Source: CAZEBW01 sp964510205 (lineage in GTDB: Bacteria > Chloroflexota > Anaerolineae > VGOG01). From it: a stretch of DNA of 64,000 nucleotides. Positions 42,198-49,563 of the stretch are shown in pieces. The position numbers and the translations under genes are program-made. A model generated the notes under the pieces. The model made no database searches. It saw only the letters and a program-made list of their open reading frames with translations, and was not told where the DNA came from. The DNA lies in contig CAZEBW010000004.1 of the NCBI GenBank assembly GCA_964510205.1, forward strand, positions 1-64,000, given 5' to 3'. Numbering within the stretch: position 1 is the stretch's first letter; every line of letters starts with the position of its first letter.

Positions 42198-42518
42198 TCA
42201 CGTTTCACGTTTTACGGTAATGGTGACAGGCAGTAGGATTCTGTTGTCCTTTATCTCTCCATCATCTCCCAAGATTGGCAATCGTTGCTCTGTCGCCAGT
42301 TCGTACATTCCGACCTCCAGCCAATGTGGTCCCGCTGGAGTGTCCTCTCGGACAGTCAGGATGTACTCGTCTTCGATGACCTCGCCGACGTCCCAGACGG
42401 AAGTGGGATAATCGCCCTCCAAAGGCTGGCTGTCCATCTGCCCCCAGATGTGCGCCGCGACGTCATGTGATGAAGCCGCCGCGACGTCATATGATGAAGC
42501 GGCCTCGACGTCATATGA
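42198..42518 (-). pseudogene. Detached C-terminal domain of the upstream GT-C gene
   Basis: Reading continues in the same frame from the TAA at 42519-42521 through the 24-bp repeats to AAHIWGQMDSQPLEGDYPTS and on to a stop at 42198. It completes the beta-domain that is cut off in the upstream protein: paralogues have FTHLVDAQNRTWGQKDNLP in the same place. An ATG at 42437 could restart translation of 79 residues, but no good RBS is seen. Confidence 0.8.
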
Positions 42519-42530
42519 TTAAGCGGCCTC
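42459..42530. repeat. 24-bp tandem repeat, three copies, carrying the nonsense codon
   Basis: On the minus strand the unit is GAGGCCGCTTCATCATATGACGTC. Copies lie at 42507-42530 (with TCA changed to TAA), 42483-42506 (intact) and 42459-42482 (diverged). Each encodes (E/A)AASS(Y/H)DV in frame. One C-to-A change in the first copy creates the stop. Confidence 0.9.
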
Positions 42531-44627
42531 GTCAATCAGGTGGGTGAAGATGGTGTAATCGGTGTCCATCTCTGCCTCAGCTCGCCAGTAGAGGGTCAGG
42601 TGGATCTCCTCGTCTGGCCTAAGCTCGACTTTGTCCACTTTGTATCCGATCAGAGTGACCTTGTTATCCAGGTTGAAATCCAACGGGTTATCAATCGCTA
42701 CCTCCCGACGTTCTCGCGGGAGCATCTTCAACTGACCGATGACGACGCTTGGGGGATCAAGTTTTGAACCAGTGGTGGGGTCGTAGTGCCCCACCTCAAC
42801 TCGCACGAGGCTGGGCGCTTGGGCGTCCTCGCTGATGGGCAGCCGATAGGCGTCGGCGATGATCCCCCCTGGGGCCCACAAGCTGGTGGGATACGAACCC
42901 CAACCGGGATAGGTGTCCTCAGATCCCACTAGTTCGCCCCCGCGCCCCAGCAGGTGGATAAACAGGTAGTAGTCCTTCTCCTCCATCTCCGCCAGCCCCT
43001 GCCAGTAGAAAGTGACGCCCAGCGTCTCGCCCGGCCTGACCGTCTCTCTATCTAGTTTGAAACCGAGCAGTCGGATTTTCTCTCCAAAATCGTGGACCAC
43101 CCCTGGCGGGACCTCGCTGGGGGAGACGATGGGCGGCCTGGCGTAGGCAGGGTGGATGTAGACAAATGGACAGAGGGCGGCGAAGGCGAACATGGCCAGA
43201 CCTATCACCGTCACCAGGATGTTAACGTATCTCCCAGATACCAGTTGGCTCAGGCCCAGCATCAGCAGGACGGATATGGCGGAGATGGCGGGAAATAGCA
43301 GCCGTCCCTGGCTGGCGGGCGTCGTCCACGTCCAGCGAACTAGTCCCGCGAAGACGATGCCCAGCCAGAGGATGAGGACAAAGAAACCAGGTTTTTCCCG
43401 TTTCACAGTACTTCCCTGGGCGTTTGGAGTGTTCGTAAACTGGTGTGTTTTGGGTCCAAAGGATGCGAAAAACCTGGTTTCTGACAACCAACGCCGTCTC
43501 ACAAACCAAATCCCCAAGCCCACCAGGGCCAGCAAGCTTACCACGTCCAGGATGGCGTAGGCGGCGGGCGCAACCAAGATGCTGAACCAGCCAAACAGCG
43601 CCCAGAAAGACATGCGCAGGCCCCGAAACTCGCCCCACAGTTCTGACAGATTCGATGGCCCACTATCTCGGCCCACCACGGCCAGCATGGCGTTGAGGCC
43701 GGTCGGGTCCCCGTAAAGCTGCCAATTCCTGACGTACCACCAGCCAGCCACCGCCAGCACTACGGCAAGGACGATCAGCCCCCCGATCAACGGCCTCGCC
43801 GACCGGCGGCGGTAGGCTTGCACGACGAGGACGACGGCGGTCAAGATCAACAGGCCCAGGCCGCTGAGCTTGGAGAGGCAGGCCAAACCTAGGACGAGGC
43901 CCAACAACACGTAATACGCAATACGCAATACGAACAGGCGGCGTGTTGCGTACTGCGTATTGCGTATTTCGTATTGCGTATTGCGTACCAACAGAAGCAG
44001 CGTCAGTGACGATAGGAAGACCACTAGATTGTCGTTGTTGATGGAGCTGCTGATGAACAAGAACTGCGGGATGAAGGCGTTGATGGCTGCGGCGCCGAGG
44101 GCGAGGTGTTCGCGGTCAGGGAAGACCTCCAGAGCGAGTCTATGCGTCAAGAACACGGTGCCTGCCCCCAGGAGCACCGACAGCAGGCGGACGAGGTGCA
44201 CCGCCAAAGCTGTGCCCTGAAAGGGGAAACTCTCCCGCCGGGTATGGACGATCACGTTCTTGTTGCCTGCATCCAGCGGCGTGCCGACGTTGCGCTGGGG
44301 ATTGTACCAGAGTAGGTCCTCCGCCTCGCTGGTATCGCTCCAGAAAGTGGTCAGTGCGCCGATCAGGTAATACAGAGGCGGCTGGCTGCCCTCCTGCTCC
44401 CACAATCCCGGCTCTTCGGGGTTCTGCACCGGCAGTCCCTTCCCATCAGCAAGATGCTTGATGAAGAAGTAGTGGTAGATCTCATCGGGCGCCTCGAAGA
44501 TGGGCGTGACCAGGCTGTAGGTGATGCCCAGGGCGATGAACGTGGTTAGAATTAGGGTTATGGCCCAGTGTTGTCTCATAGTGCAAAGTCCTACGTCCCA
44601 CGTCCTACGTCTCACGTCCGAAGTCAT
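42519..44627 (-). CDS. GT-C (ArnT/PMT-like) glycosyltransferase, truncated by nonsense codon
   Basis: The 702-residue product was probably about 809 residues before the stop at 42519. The N-terminus has one helix and then PIFEAPDEIYHYFFIKHLADG, the first periplasmic loop with the DE/PDE motif of GT39/ArnT-like enzymes that use polyprenyl-phosphate sugars. About eleven membrane helices reach residue 480, followed by two beta-sandwich domains (LLGFKLDRETVRPGETLGVTFYWQG; LIGYKVDKVELRPDEEIHLTLYWRA). Two in-frame intrusions are visible: RNTQYEIRNTQYATRR (repeat at 43911-43989) and SFGPKTHQFTNTPNAQGS (palindrome at 43383-43483). It overlaps the upstream paralogue by 4 bp. Confidence 0.8.
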   Translation of the reverse strand: MTSDVRRRTWDVGLCTMRQHWAITLILTTFIALGITYSLVTPIFEAPDEIYHYFFIKHLADGKGLPVQNPEEPGLWEQEGSQPPLYYLIGALTTFWSDTSEAEDLLWYNPQRNVGTPLDAGNKNVIVHTRRESFPFQGTALAVHLVRLLSVLLGAGTVFLTHRLALEVFPDREHLALGAAAINAFIPQFLFISSSINNDNLVVFLSSLTLLLLVRNTQYEIRNTQYATRRLFVLRIAYYVLLGLVLGLACLSKLSGLGLLILTAVVLVVQAYRRRSARPLIGGLIVLAVVLAVAGWWYVRNWQLYGDPTGLNAMLAVVGRDSGPSNLSELWGEFRGLRMSFWALFGWFSILVAPAAYAILDVVSLLALVGLGIWFVRRRWLSETRFFASFGPKTHQFTNTPNAQGSTVKREKPGFFVLILWLGIVFAGLVRWTWTTPASQGRLLFPAISAISVLLMLGLSQLVSGRYVNILVTVIGLAMFAFAALCPFVYIHPAYARPPIVSPSEVPPGVVHDFGEKIRLLGFKLDRETVRPGETLGVTFYWQGLAEMEEKDYYLFIHLLGRGGELVGSEDTYPGWGSYPTSLWAPGGIIADAYRLPISEDAQAPSLVRVEVGHYDPTTGSKLDPPSVVIGQLKMLPRERREVAIDNPLDFNLDNKVTLIGYKVDKVELRPDEEIHLTLYWRAEAEMDTDYTIFTHLIDEAA
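43383..43483. repeat. 101-bp palindromic element inside a GT-C gene
   Basis: AGAAACCAGGTTTTTC (43383-43398) and GAAAAACCTGGTTTCT (43468-43483) are perfect 16-bp inverted repeats. The element stays in frame and adds about 33 residues in a cytosolic or periplasmic loop not seen in the paralogues. Confidence 0.8.
43911..43989. repeat. TACGCAA / TTGCGTA repeat inside a GT-C gene
   Basis: Direct TACGCAA units on one side and TTGCGTA / TTTCGTA units on the other form a palindromic array, read through in frame. The product peptide RNTQYEIRNTQYATRR lies between two membrane helices. Confidence 0.85.
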
Positions 44628-44660
44628 TGACTTAGGACCTCGGACTTAGGACCTAGGACT
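44586..44660. repeat. 7-bp repeat at the boundary of two GT-C genes
   Basis: Degenerate CCTACGT / CCCACGT / CTCACGT units and GGACCTAGGACT / GGACTTAGGACC units cover the 3' end of one gene and the 5' end of the next, including the ATGA overlap. The likely ancestral start of the downstream gene is MRQHWAI at 44579. Confidence 0.7.
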
Positions 44661-46969
44661 ATTCTCACTTTGCTCAACAGGATTCGGTTGCCCATCAGCC
44701 GGCCGTCCTGGTCGAGGAGGTCTAAGCGATTCCCGGTCTCAGCCAGGTAGAGCCCCACCTCGATCTCGTAGACGTCGGGAGGGGCGTCGGGGGCGATGTC
44801 TAGCTCGTATTGGTCCACGACGATTTGCCCCCTGGCCCAGGCGGAAGTGGAAGGCTGCGGCTGGCGGTCCGCTCCTGCCCAGATCTGATCTCCCTCTCTC
44901 AGCAGGTGGACGAAGACGGTGTAGGCGTCCCTCATCTCGGCCAGGCTCTGCCAGTACAGAGTAAGGTGGATGGCTTCGCCCGGCTCGGCCTTTCTGCGGT
45001 CCATCTCGTAGCCCACCAGGGCGATCTGGCCCCCAAAGTTGAAATGCACCGGATTGGGCAGCCCGGTTTCGGACCTGGGCAAGACCCCGATTTTCCCGAA
45101 GCGCACGTTATCTCCCGCAAGTTCTCCATTGGCCCCGTACACGGGTAGGCGTTCGCCCGTCGCAGCGTCGTAAGGCCCCACCTCCAGTTGGGCCGAACTG
45201 GGGGCGTAGGTCGTCTCTGGCAGCGTCAGGGTGTAGGCGTCCGCGATGGCGTCGCCGGCCTGCCACAGCGTGGTAGGGAAGCTGCCCAGTCCGGGGAAGG
45301 TGTTCCTCTGGGCTATGACGAGATCGTTTTCGTCCAGCAGGTGAACGAAGACGGCGTAGTCCCGGTTCATCTCGGCCAGGGATTGCCAGTACAGGGTGAC
45401 GGTTAGCGAATCGCCGGGTTGCAGGTTGTAGGTTGTAGGTTGCAGGTTGTAGCCCAGCAGCTTCATCACTCCGCCGAAGTTCATATCCAGGCGATTTGGG
45501 ATGGCCTCGATCTGTTCGGGAGAGAGCAGGGGCGGCCTGGCGTAGGCTGGGGCGATGTAGGCCACGGGACAGATGCAGGCGAACACGAACATCGCTCCGG
45601 CCAGCAGGGCTGTGGCCTTGCCTCGCCAGCGGGTGGGAATGAGTTGTAACCATCCCAGCAGGGGCAGGATGGCGAGGGACGCAGTGGCTGGGAAGAGGTG
45701 CCGCCCAGAGGGTGCAAAGACCCACTGCAGCCAGCGCAGCAGGGCGGCGAAGACCAGTAAGCTCCACAGCAGGAGCAGGGCTAAGCCCTGCCATGTGTCA
45801 TTGCGAGGAGCGGAGCGACGAAGCAATCTCCTCCTTGCGGCTTGGGGATTGCTTCGCTTCGCTCGCAATGACACATCCGTGAGTTTGGTCCCGTTTCTAA
45901 CGACTAGAACTAACAGCCCCAGGGCGCCCAGGCGCACCACAATTCGCAGGACGGTGTAGATCCAAGGGTGGACGTGGACATTGCCCCAGCCGAAGGCGGC
46001 CCAAAAGGACAGCTCCATCTGAGAGAACTCGTGGATCAACTCGCCGAGGGTGAGCTGCGGCCGGCCGGGGCCCACGATGGCTTGGTGGATCTGCACCCCC
46101 AGCGGGTCGCCGTGCAATCGCCAATTCAAAGTATACCACCATCCGGCTACGATGGCAACAACAGCAAAGACGATCAGGCATGCCTTGAGAAAGGCCCACC
46201 CAGAGCCTCTGCGCCAGGCGGCCATGGCGATGGCCACGACCGCAGCAGGCAGCAGGGCCAGCGCGCTCGCTTTGGTGATGAGGGCCAATCCCACGGTCAG
46301 CCCCAGCCAGACCAGACGGCGGGTGGAGAGGCCCCTTCTCCTCAGGCGGACCATGAGCCACAGGGCCAGGGTGCACAGGGCCGACACTGCGCTGTCGTTG
46401 CTCACTGCACTTGATATAAAGATGAACTGCGGATTGAAGGCCACCAGGCCCGCTGCACCAGCGGCGAAAGAACGTTGCCGGGGGAACAACTCCAGCGCAA
46501 TCAGATAGGTGGCCAAGACGGTGGTTGCTCCCCAGAGCACCGACACCAGGCGGGCCATACGAACGGCCAACACCGCGCCGCGATAGGGGAAGCGTTCCTC
46601 GTTGGTGTGAAGCACTCGGTTTTTGTTGTCGTTGACCGTGCCAGGCGCGCTGTAGCCCCAGAAAGGATTGAGCCACGCCAGGTTCTGCCAATCGTCGTCT
46701 TCGATCCAGAACGTAGCCAAAGCCGCCGTGACATAATACAGTGGGGGCTGGGTGGCCTCCTGTCTCATCAGAGGCTGCGTTTGCGCCAGGCTCTGCACCG
46801 GCAGACCTTTCCCGTCGCCCAGCCATTTGACGTAAGGGTAATGCCACAACTCGTCGGGCTTCTCGAAGAGGGGCGTGGCTGCGTTGTAGGCGATGCCCAG
46901 GGCGAAAAACGCGGTTAGGATTAGGATGATGGCCCAATGTTGTTTGATGGTCCGAGGTCCCCTATCCAT
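44624..46969 (-). CDS. GT-C (ArnT/PMT-like) glycosyltransferase with two C-terminal beta-domains
   Basis: This encodes 781 residues. TPLFEKPDELWHYPYVKWLGDG is the first loop with the DE motif, followed by about eleven membrane helices. VMKLLGYNLQP and ALVGYEMDRRKAEPGEAIHLTLYW begin the two C-terminal beta-domains, the second ending MGNRILLSKVRIV. Two insertions are visible and in frame: the palindrome at 45796-45873, encoding SLRAKRSNPQAARRRLLRRS, and the heptamer array at 45419-45452, encoding YNLQPTTYNLQPG. Probable role: moving a sugar from a polyprenyl carrier to a surface acceptor. 4-bp overlap with the next gene. Confidence 0.87.
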   Translation of the reverse strand: MDRGPRTIKQHWAIILILTAFFALGIAYNAATPLFEKPDELWHYPYVKWLGDGKGLPVQSLAQTQPLMRQEATQPPLYYVTAALATFWIEDDDWQNLAWLNPFWGYSAPGTVNDNKNRVLHTNEERFPYRGAVLAVRMARLVSVLWGATTVLATYLIALELFPRQRSFAAGAAGLVAFNPQFIFISSAVSNDSAVSALCTLALWLMVRLRRRGLSTRRLVWLGLTVGLALITKASALALLPAAVVAIAMAAWRRGSGWAFLKACLIVFAVVAIVAGWWYTLNWRLHGDPLGVQIHQAIVGPGRPQLTLGELIHEFSQMELSFWAAFGWGNVHVHPWIYTVLRIVVRLGALGLLVLVVRNGTKLTDVSLRAKRSNPQAARRRLLRRSAPRNDTWQGLALLLLWSLLVFAALLRWLQWVFAPSGRHLFPATASLAILPLLGWLQLIPTRWRGKATALLAGAMFVFACICPVAYIAPAYARPPLLSPEQIEAIPNRLDMNFGGVMKLLGYNLQPTTYNLQPGDSLTVTLYWQSLAEMNRDYAVFVHLLDENDLVIAQRNTFPGLGSFPTTLWQAGDAIADAYTLTLPETTYAPSSAQLEVGPYDAATGERLPVYGANGELAGDNVRFGKIGVLPRSETGLPNPVHFNFGGQIALVGYEMDRRKAEPGEAIHLTLYWQSLAEMRDAYTVFVHLLREGDQIWAGADRQPQPSTSAWARGQIVVDQYELDIAPDAPPDVYEIEVGLYLAETGNRLDLLDQDGRLMGNRILLSKVRIVLGPKSEVLSQ
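45419..45452. repeat. Heptamer repeat (GGTTGTA/GGTTGCA) in a GT-C gene
   Basis: About five tandem copies of the 7-bp unit encode YNLQPTTYNLQP in frame, at the start of a beta-domain where paralogues have a shorter turn. Confidence 0.85.
45796..45873. repeat. Palindromic repeat TGTCATTGCGAGG...CGCAATGACA (copy 2), in frame
   Basis: The 78-bp sequence has the same ends and core as copy 1 at 10025-10112. It lies inside the GT-C gene without a stop or frame change, and encodes a very basic loop of about 26 residues. Confidence 0.9.
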
Positions 46970-46993
46970 AGTCCATAGTCCTAGGTCCGATGG
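46949..46993. repeat. 7-bp repeat (GTCCTAG/GTCCATA type)
   Basis: Degenerate units GTCCGAG, TCCATAGTCC and TAGGTCC lie at the 5' end of the GT-C gene and just upstream. Confidence 0.55.
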
Positions 46994-47220
46994 AAGGCGG
47001 CCTCGGACCTAGCGCGATTTCACAAAACAGGCATTGATTCTTGAGACAGCGTCCGCCAGGGGCTCCGCTGCGCTCAAGCCCCTGGCTCAGTCTACAAAGC
47101 CCCCGCTGGGGCTGGGGTCGTCAGGCCGCAGGCCTTTGTACCTGAGCCCGGCGGCTTCAGCCCCGGGCGGAGTGGCGGCGGAGTCAACCTTTGTTGTGTG
47201 ATGCAGTGCTAGGCTTGGAT
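46970..47220. other. 251-bp spacer between GT-C genes
   Basis: It holds G/C-rich palindromes, for example CCAGGGGCT...AAGCCCCTGG (about 47053-47083) and AAGCCCCCGCTGGGGCT. No RBS-supported frame is seen. Confidence 0.5.
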
Positions 47221-49563
47221 TTATTTGACTCGTACTTTGCTCAACAGCACGCGGTCGTCCAGCAGCCGCCCGCCCTCCCCCACGATTCTCAGGCGGTCGC
47301 CTGTCTCCGCCAGGTAGAAGCCTATCTCGACGTCGTACACGTCGGCGGGAGTGTCGGCATAGATGGTAAGTTCGTATTCGTCCACTATCGTCTGGCCGGG
47401 CTGCCAAGTCGAAGTGGGGGACTTGCCGTCCAGGGGCCAGCTATCCTCTTGGGCCCAGATGCGGTTCTCTTCTCCCAAAACGTGGGTGAACACGGAGTAG
47501 TCTTCTTTCATGTCAGCCAGCCCCTGCCAGTAGAGGGTCAGGTGGATGGTCTCGCCGGGCGCGGCCGTCCGTCGGTCCATATCGTATCCGACGAGGGCGA
47601 TCTTGTTTGCGAAGTTGAAGTGGACGGGGTTGGGCGCCTCTGCTTCAGCTCGGGGCAGGATCTCGAATTGGTGGAAGCGGACGTTGTCGCCCAGGGCCTC
47701 TCCATTGGGAGCGTAGGCCGACAGCCGCTCCCCGGTGTCGAAGTTGTAGAGTCCCACGGCCAGTTGGGCTTGGTTGGGGGCGAAGGCCGTCTCTGGCAGG
47801 ATGAGGACGTAGCGGTTGGCGATGGCCTCTCCTGGCGACCAGAGGCTGGTGGGATAGAGGCCCTGTCCGGGGTACATGTCTCGTTGGGCGACGATGAGCT
47901 CGGTTTGGTCGAGCAGGTGGACGAAGGTGCTGTAGTTCTCGTTCATTTCGGCCAGGGCTTGCCAGTAGAGGGTGACCTCCAGTGAATCGCCAGGTTTCAG
48001 GTGACTGGGTATTGGGTATTGGGTATTGGGTATTGCGTAGCCTAGCAGCTTGATCACTTCGCCGAAGGAGACGTCGAGGCGGTTGGGGATGGCCGCGATC
48101 TCTGCTGGTGAGAGGGGTTGGGGTTTGGCGTAGGCGGGGGCGATGTAGCGGAAGGGGGTGGCGGCGGCGATGATGAACATCAGGCTGCCCAGCAGGCAGG
48201 CCAGCGTTTTGGTGTAAGCGAAGCGGCGGTTTTTGTAAGCGAAGCGACGGCGTCGGGGCACGAACTGGCTCAGGCCCAAGAAGAGCAGGATGGAGAGGGC
48301 CGAGATAGCTGAAAAGACCAGTCGCCCTTGAGAGGACCAGGTCAGCAGCGCCCAGCGGATCAGGGATATGAACACGATGGCCGGCCAGGCCAGCAGCAGC
48401 GCTACTTTGATCCAGGCCTCTGGCCGTGGTTTGTCTCCAATCAATTTGCGAATCAGGAAGGCGATCACCCCCAGGGCGGCTGCTATGGCCATGAGATTCA
48501 GCAGGTCGTAGACCCAGGCATCCATGGGCACGTTCACCCCGCCGAACAGGCCCCAGTACGACATGGCGAAGCCCTCACGCTCCCCCCACAATTGACGGAG
48601 GGTGGCGGGCGGGTGGCGCCGGCCCAGAATGTCCAGGAACACGTTTAGCCCCAGGGGGTCGCCGTAGAGCTTCCAATTCCTGACAAACCACCAGCCTGAC
48701 AGGAGTGCAGCCAGACCCACCACGATGAGGCCGCCTTGCAGGAGAGTTCGCCAGGAGCGTTGACGGTAAGCAGCGTAGGCGACGGTCAGGCCCGCCAGCG
48801 CCAGGAGACCGATGGCGCTCTCTTTGGTCAGGATGGCCAATCCTATGACCAGCCCCAGCCATGCCCAATCGCGGTTTGCGGTTTGCGGTTTGCGATTTGC
48901 GATTTGTGGTTTGCGATTTGTGATTTTGACCATCATCAGCAGGGCCAGGCTGCACAAGGGCACCACCAAGTTGTCGTTGTTGATCGCGCCGCTGACGAAC
49001 AGGAACATGGGAGTGAAGGCGTTGACGGCGGCTGCGCCCAGGGCCAAGTCCTCGCGGCCGGGGAAGATCTCCAGAGCGAGCAGGTAAGTCAGCAGCACCG
49101 TGGCCGCTCCCATCAACACCGAGAGGAAGCGTATGAGGTGCACGGCCAGGGCCGTCCCATGCCAGGGGAAGGCCTCTTGTTCGGAGTGTATGACCAAATT
49201 GGTGTTGCCGTCGGCGGTCAGCACGCCGTTATCCACGTGGGGGTTGGGCCATAACAGGGGCGGCTGGCCGTGGTAGGCGTCGTCGGTGTCAATCCAGAAA
49301 GTGGCCAGGGCGCCCAGGGCGTAGTACAGGGGCGGCTGGCTCCCCTCCTGCCGCCAGGGCTGATCAATGCCGGGATCCTGCACGGGTAGACCGTGGCCGT
49401 CCGCCAGGTGCTTGACGAAGGGGTAGTGCCACAACTCGTCGGAGGCCTCGAAGATGGGTGTGACTACGCTGTAGGCAACGCCCAGGGCGATAAACGTGGC
49501 CAGGATGAGGGCGATGGCTAAAGGTTGTAGGTTGTAGGTTCTAGATTTTAGGGTTGCGTTCAT
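47221..49563 (-). CDS. GT-C (ArnT/PMT-like) glycosyltransferase, third paralogue
   Basis: This encodes 780 residues. TPIFEASDELWHYPFVKHLADGH carries the DE motif, with about eleven membrane helices, then two beta-domains (VIKLLGYAIPN...; ALVGYDMDRRTAAPGETIHLTLYW) ending DDRVLLSKVRVK. Several repeat intrusions are in frame: AIPNTQYPIPS (48007-48037), FAYKNRRFAYTKT (48214-48250) and KITNRKPQIANRKPQTANR (48871-48928). The N-terminal KSRTYNLQP comes from another array at 49522-49552. It overlaps the upstream gene by 4 bp. Confidence 0.87.
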   Translation of the reverse strand: MNATLKSRTYNLQPLAIALILATFIALGVAYSVVTPIFEASDELWHYPFVKHLADGHGLPVQDPGIDQPWRQEGSQPPLYYALGALATFWIDTDDAYHGQPPLLWPNPHVDNGVLTADGNTNLVIHSEQEAFPWHGTALAVHLIRFLSVLMGAATVLLTYLLALEIFPGREDLALGAAAVNAFTPMFLFVSGAINNDNLVVPLCSLALLMMVKITNRKPQIANRKPQTANRDWAWLGLVIGLAILTKESAIGLLALAGLTVAYAAYRQRSWRTLLQGGLIVVGLAALLSGWWFVRNWKLYGDPLGLNVFLDILGRRHPPATLRQLWGEREGFAMSYWGLFGGVNVPMDAWVYDLLNLMAIAAALGVIAFLIRKLIGDKPRPEAWIKVALLLAWPAIVFISLIRWALLTWSSQGRLVFSAISALSILLFLGLSQFVPRRRRFAYKNRRFAYTKTLACLLGSLMFIIAAATPFRYIAPAYAKPQPLSPAEIAAIPNRLDVSFGEVIKLLGYAIPNTQYPIPSHLKPGDSLEVTLYWQALAEMNENYSTFVHLLDQTELIVAQRDMYPGQGLYPTSLWSPGEAIANRYVLILPETAFAPNQAQLAVGLYNFDTGERLSAYAPNGEALGDNVRFHQFEILPRAEAEAPNPVHFNFANKIALVGYDMDRRTAAPGETIHLTLYWQGLADMKEDYSVFTHVLGEENRIWAQEDSWPLDGKSPTSTWQPGQTIVDEYELTIYADTPADVYDVEIGFYLAETGDRLRIVGEGGRLLDDRVLLSKVRVK
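48007..48037. repeat. Heptamer repeat GGGTATT in a GT-C gene
   Basis: Four tandem copies of GGGTATT plus a variant occur, in frame, at the start of the first beta-domain, the same position as the array at 45419 in the paralogue. Confidence 0.85.
48214..48250. repeat. 21-bp direct repeat in a GT-C gene
   Basis: GTAAGCGAAGCGGCGG (48214) and GTAAGCGAAGCGACGG (48235) repeat in frame and encode FAYKNRRFAYTK. A related GTAAGCGAAGCGGCG is at 49863 in the next gene. Confidence 0.75.
48871..48928. repeat. Heptamer repeat GCGGTTT/GCGATTT in a GT-C gene
   Basis: About eight tandem units, in frame, encode NRKPQIANRKPQTANR in a loop between membrane helices. Confidence 0.88.
49522..49552. repeat. Heptamer repeat (GGTTGTA) at the 5' end of a GT-C gene
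   Basis: GGTTGTAGGTTGTAGGTT and related units encode the N-terminal peptide SRTYNLQP directly before the first membrane helix. Confidence 0.75.

Noticed and set aside
47087..47407. 106-residue minus-strand frame between GT-C genes
   Set aside because: It starts antisense/out of phase in a real gene and runs into palindromic spacer DNA; no RBS or domain.
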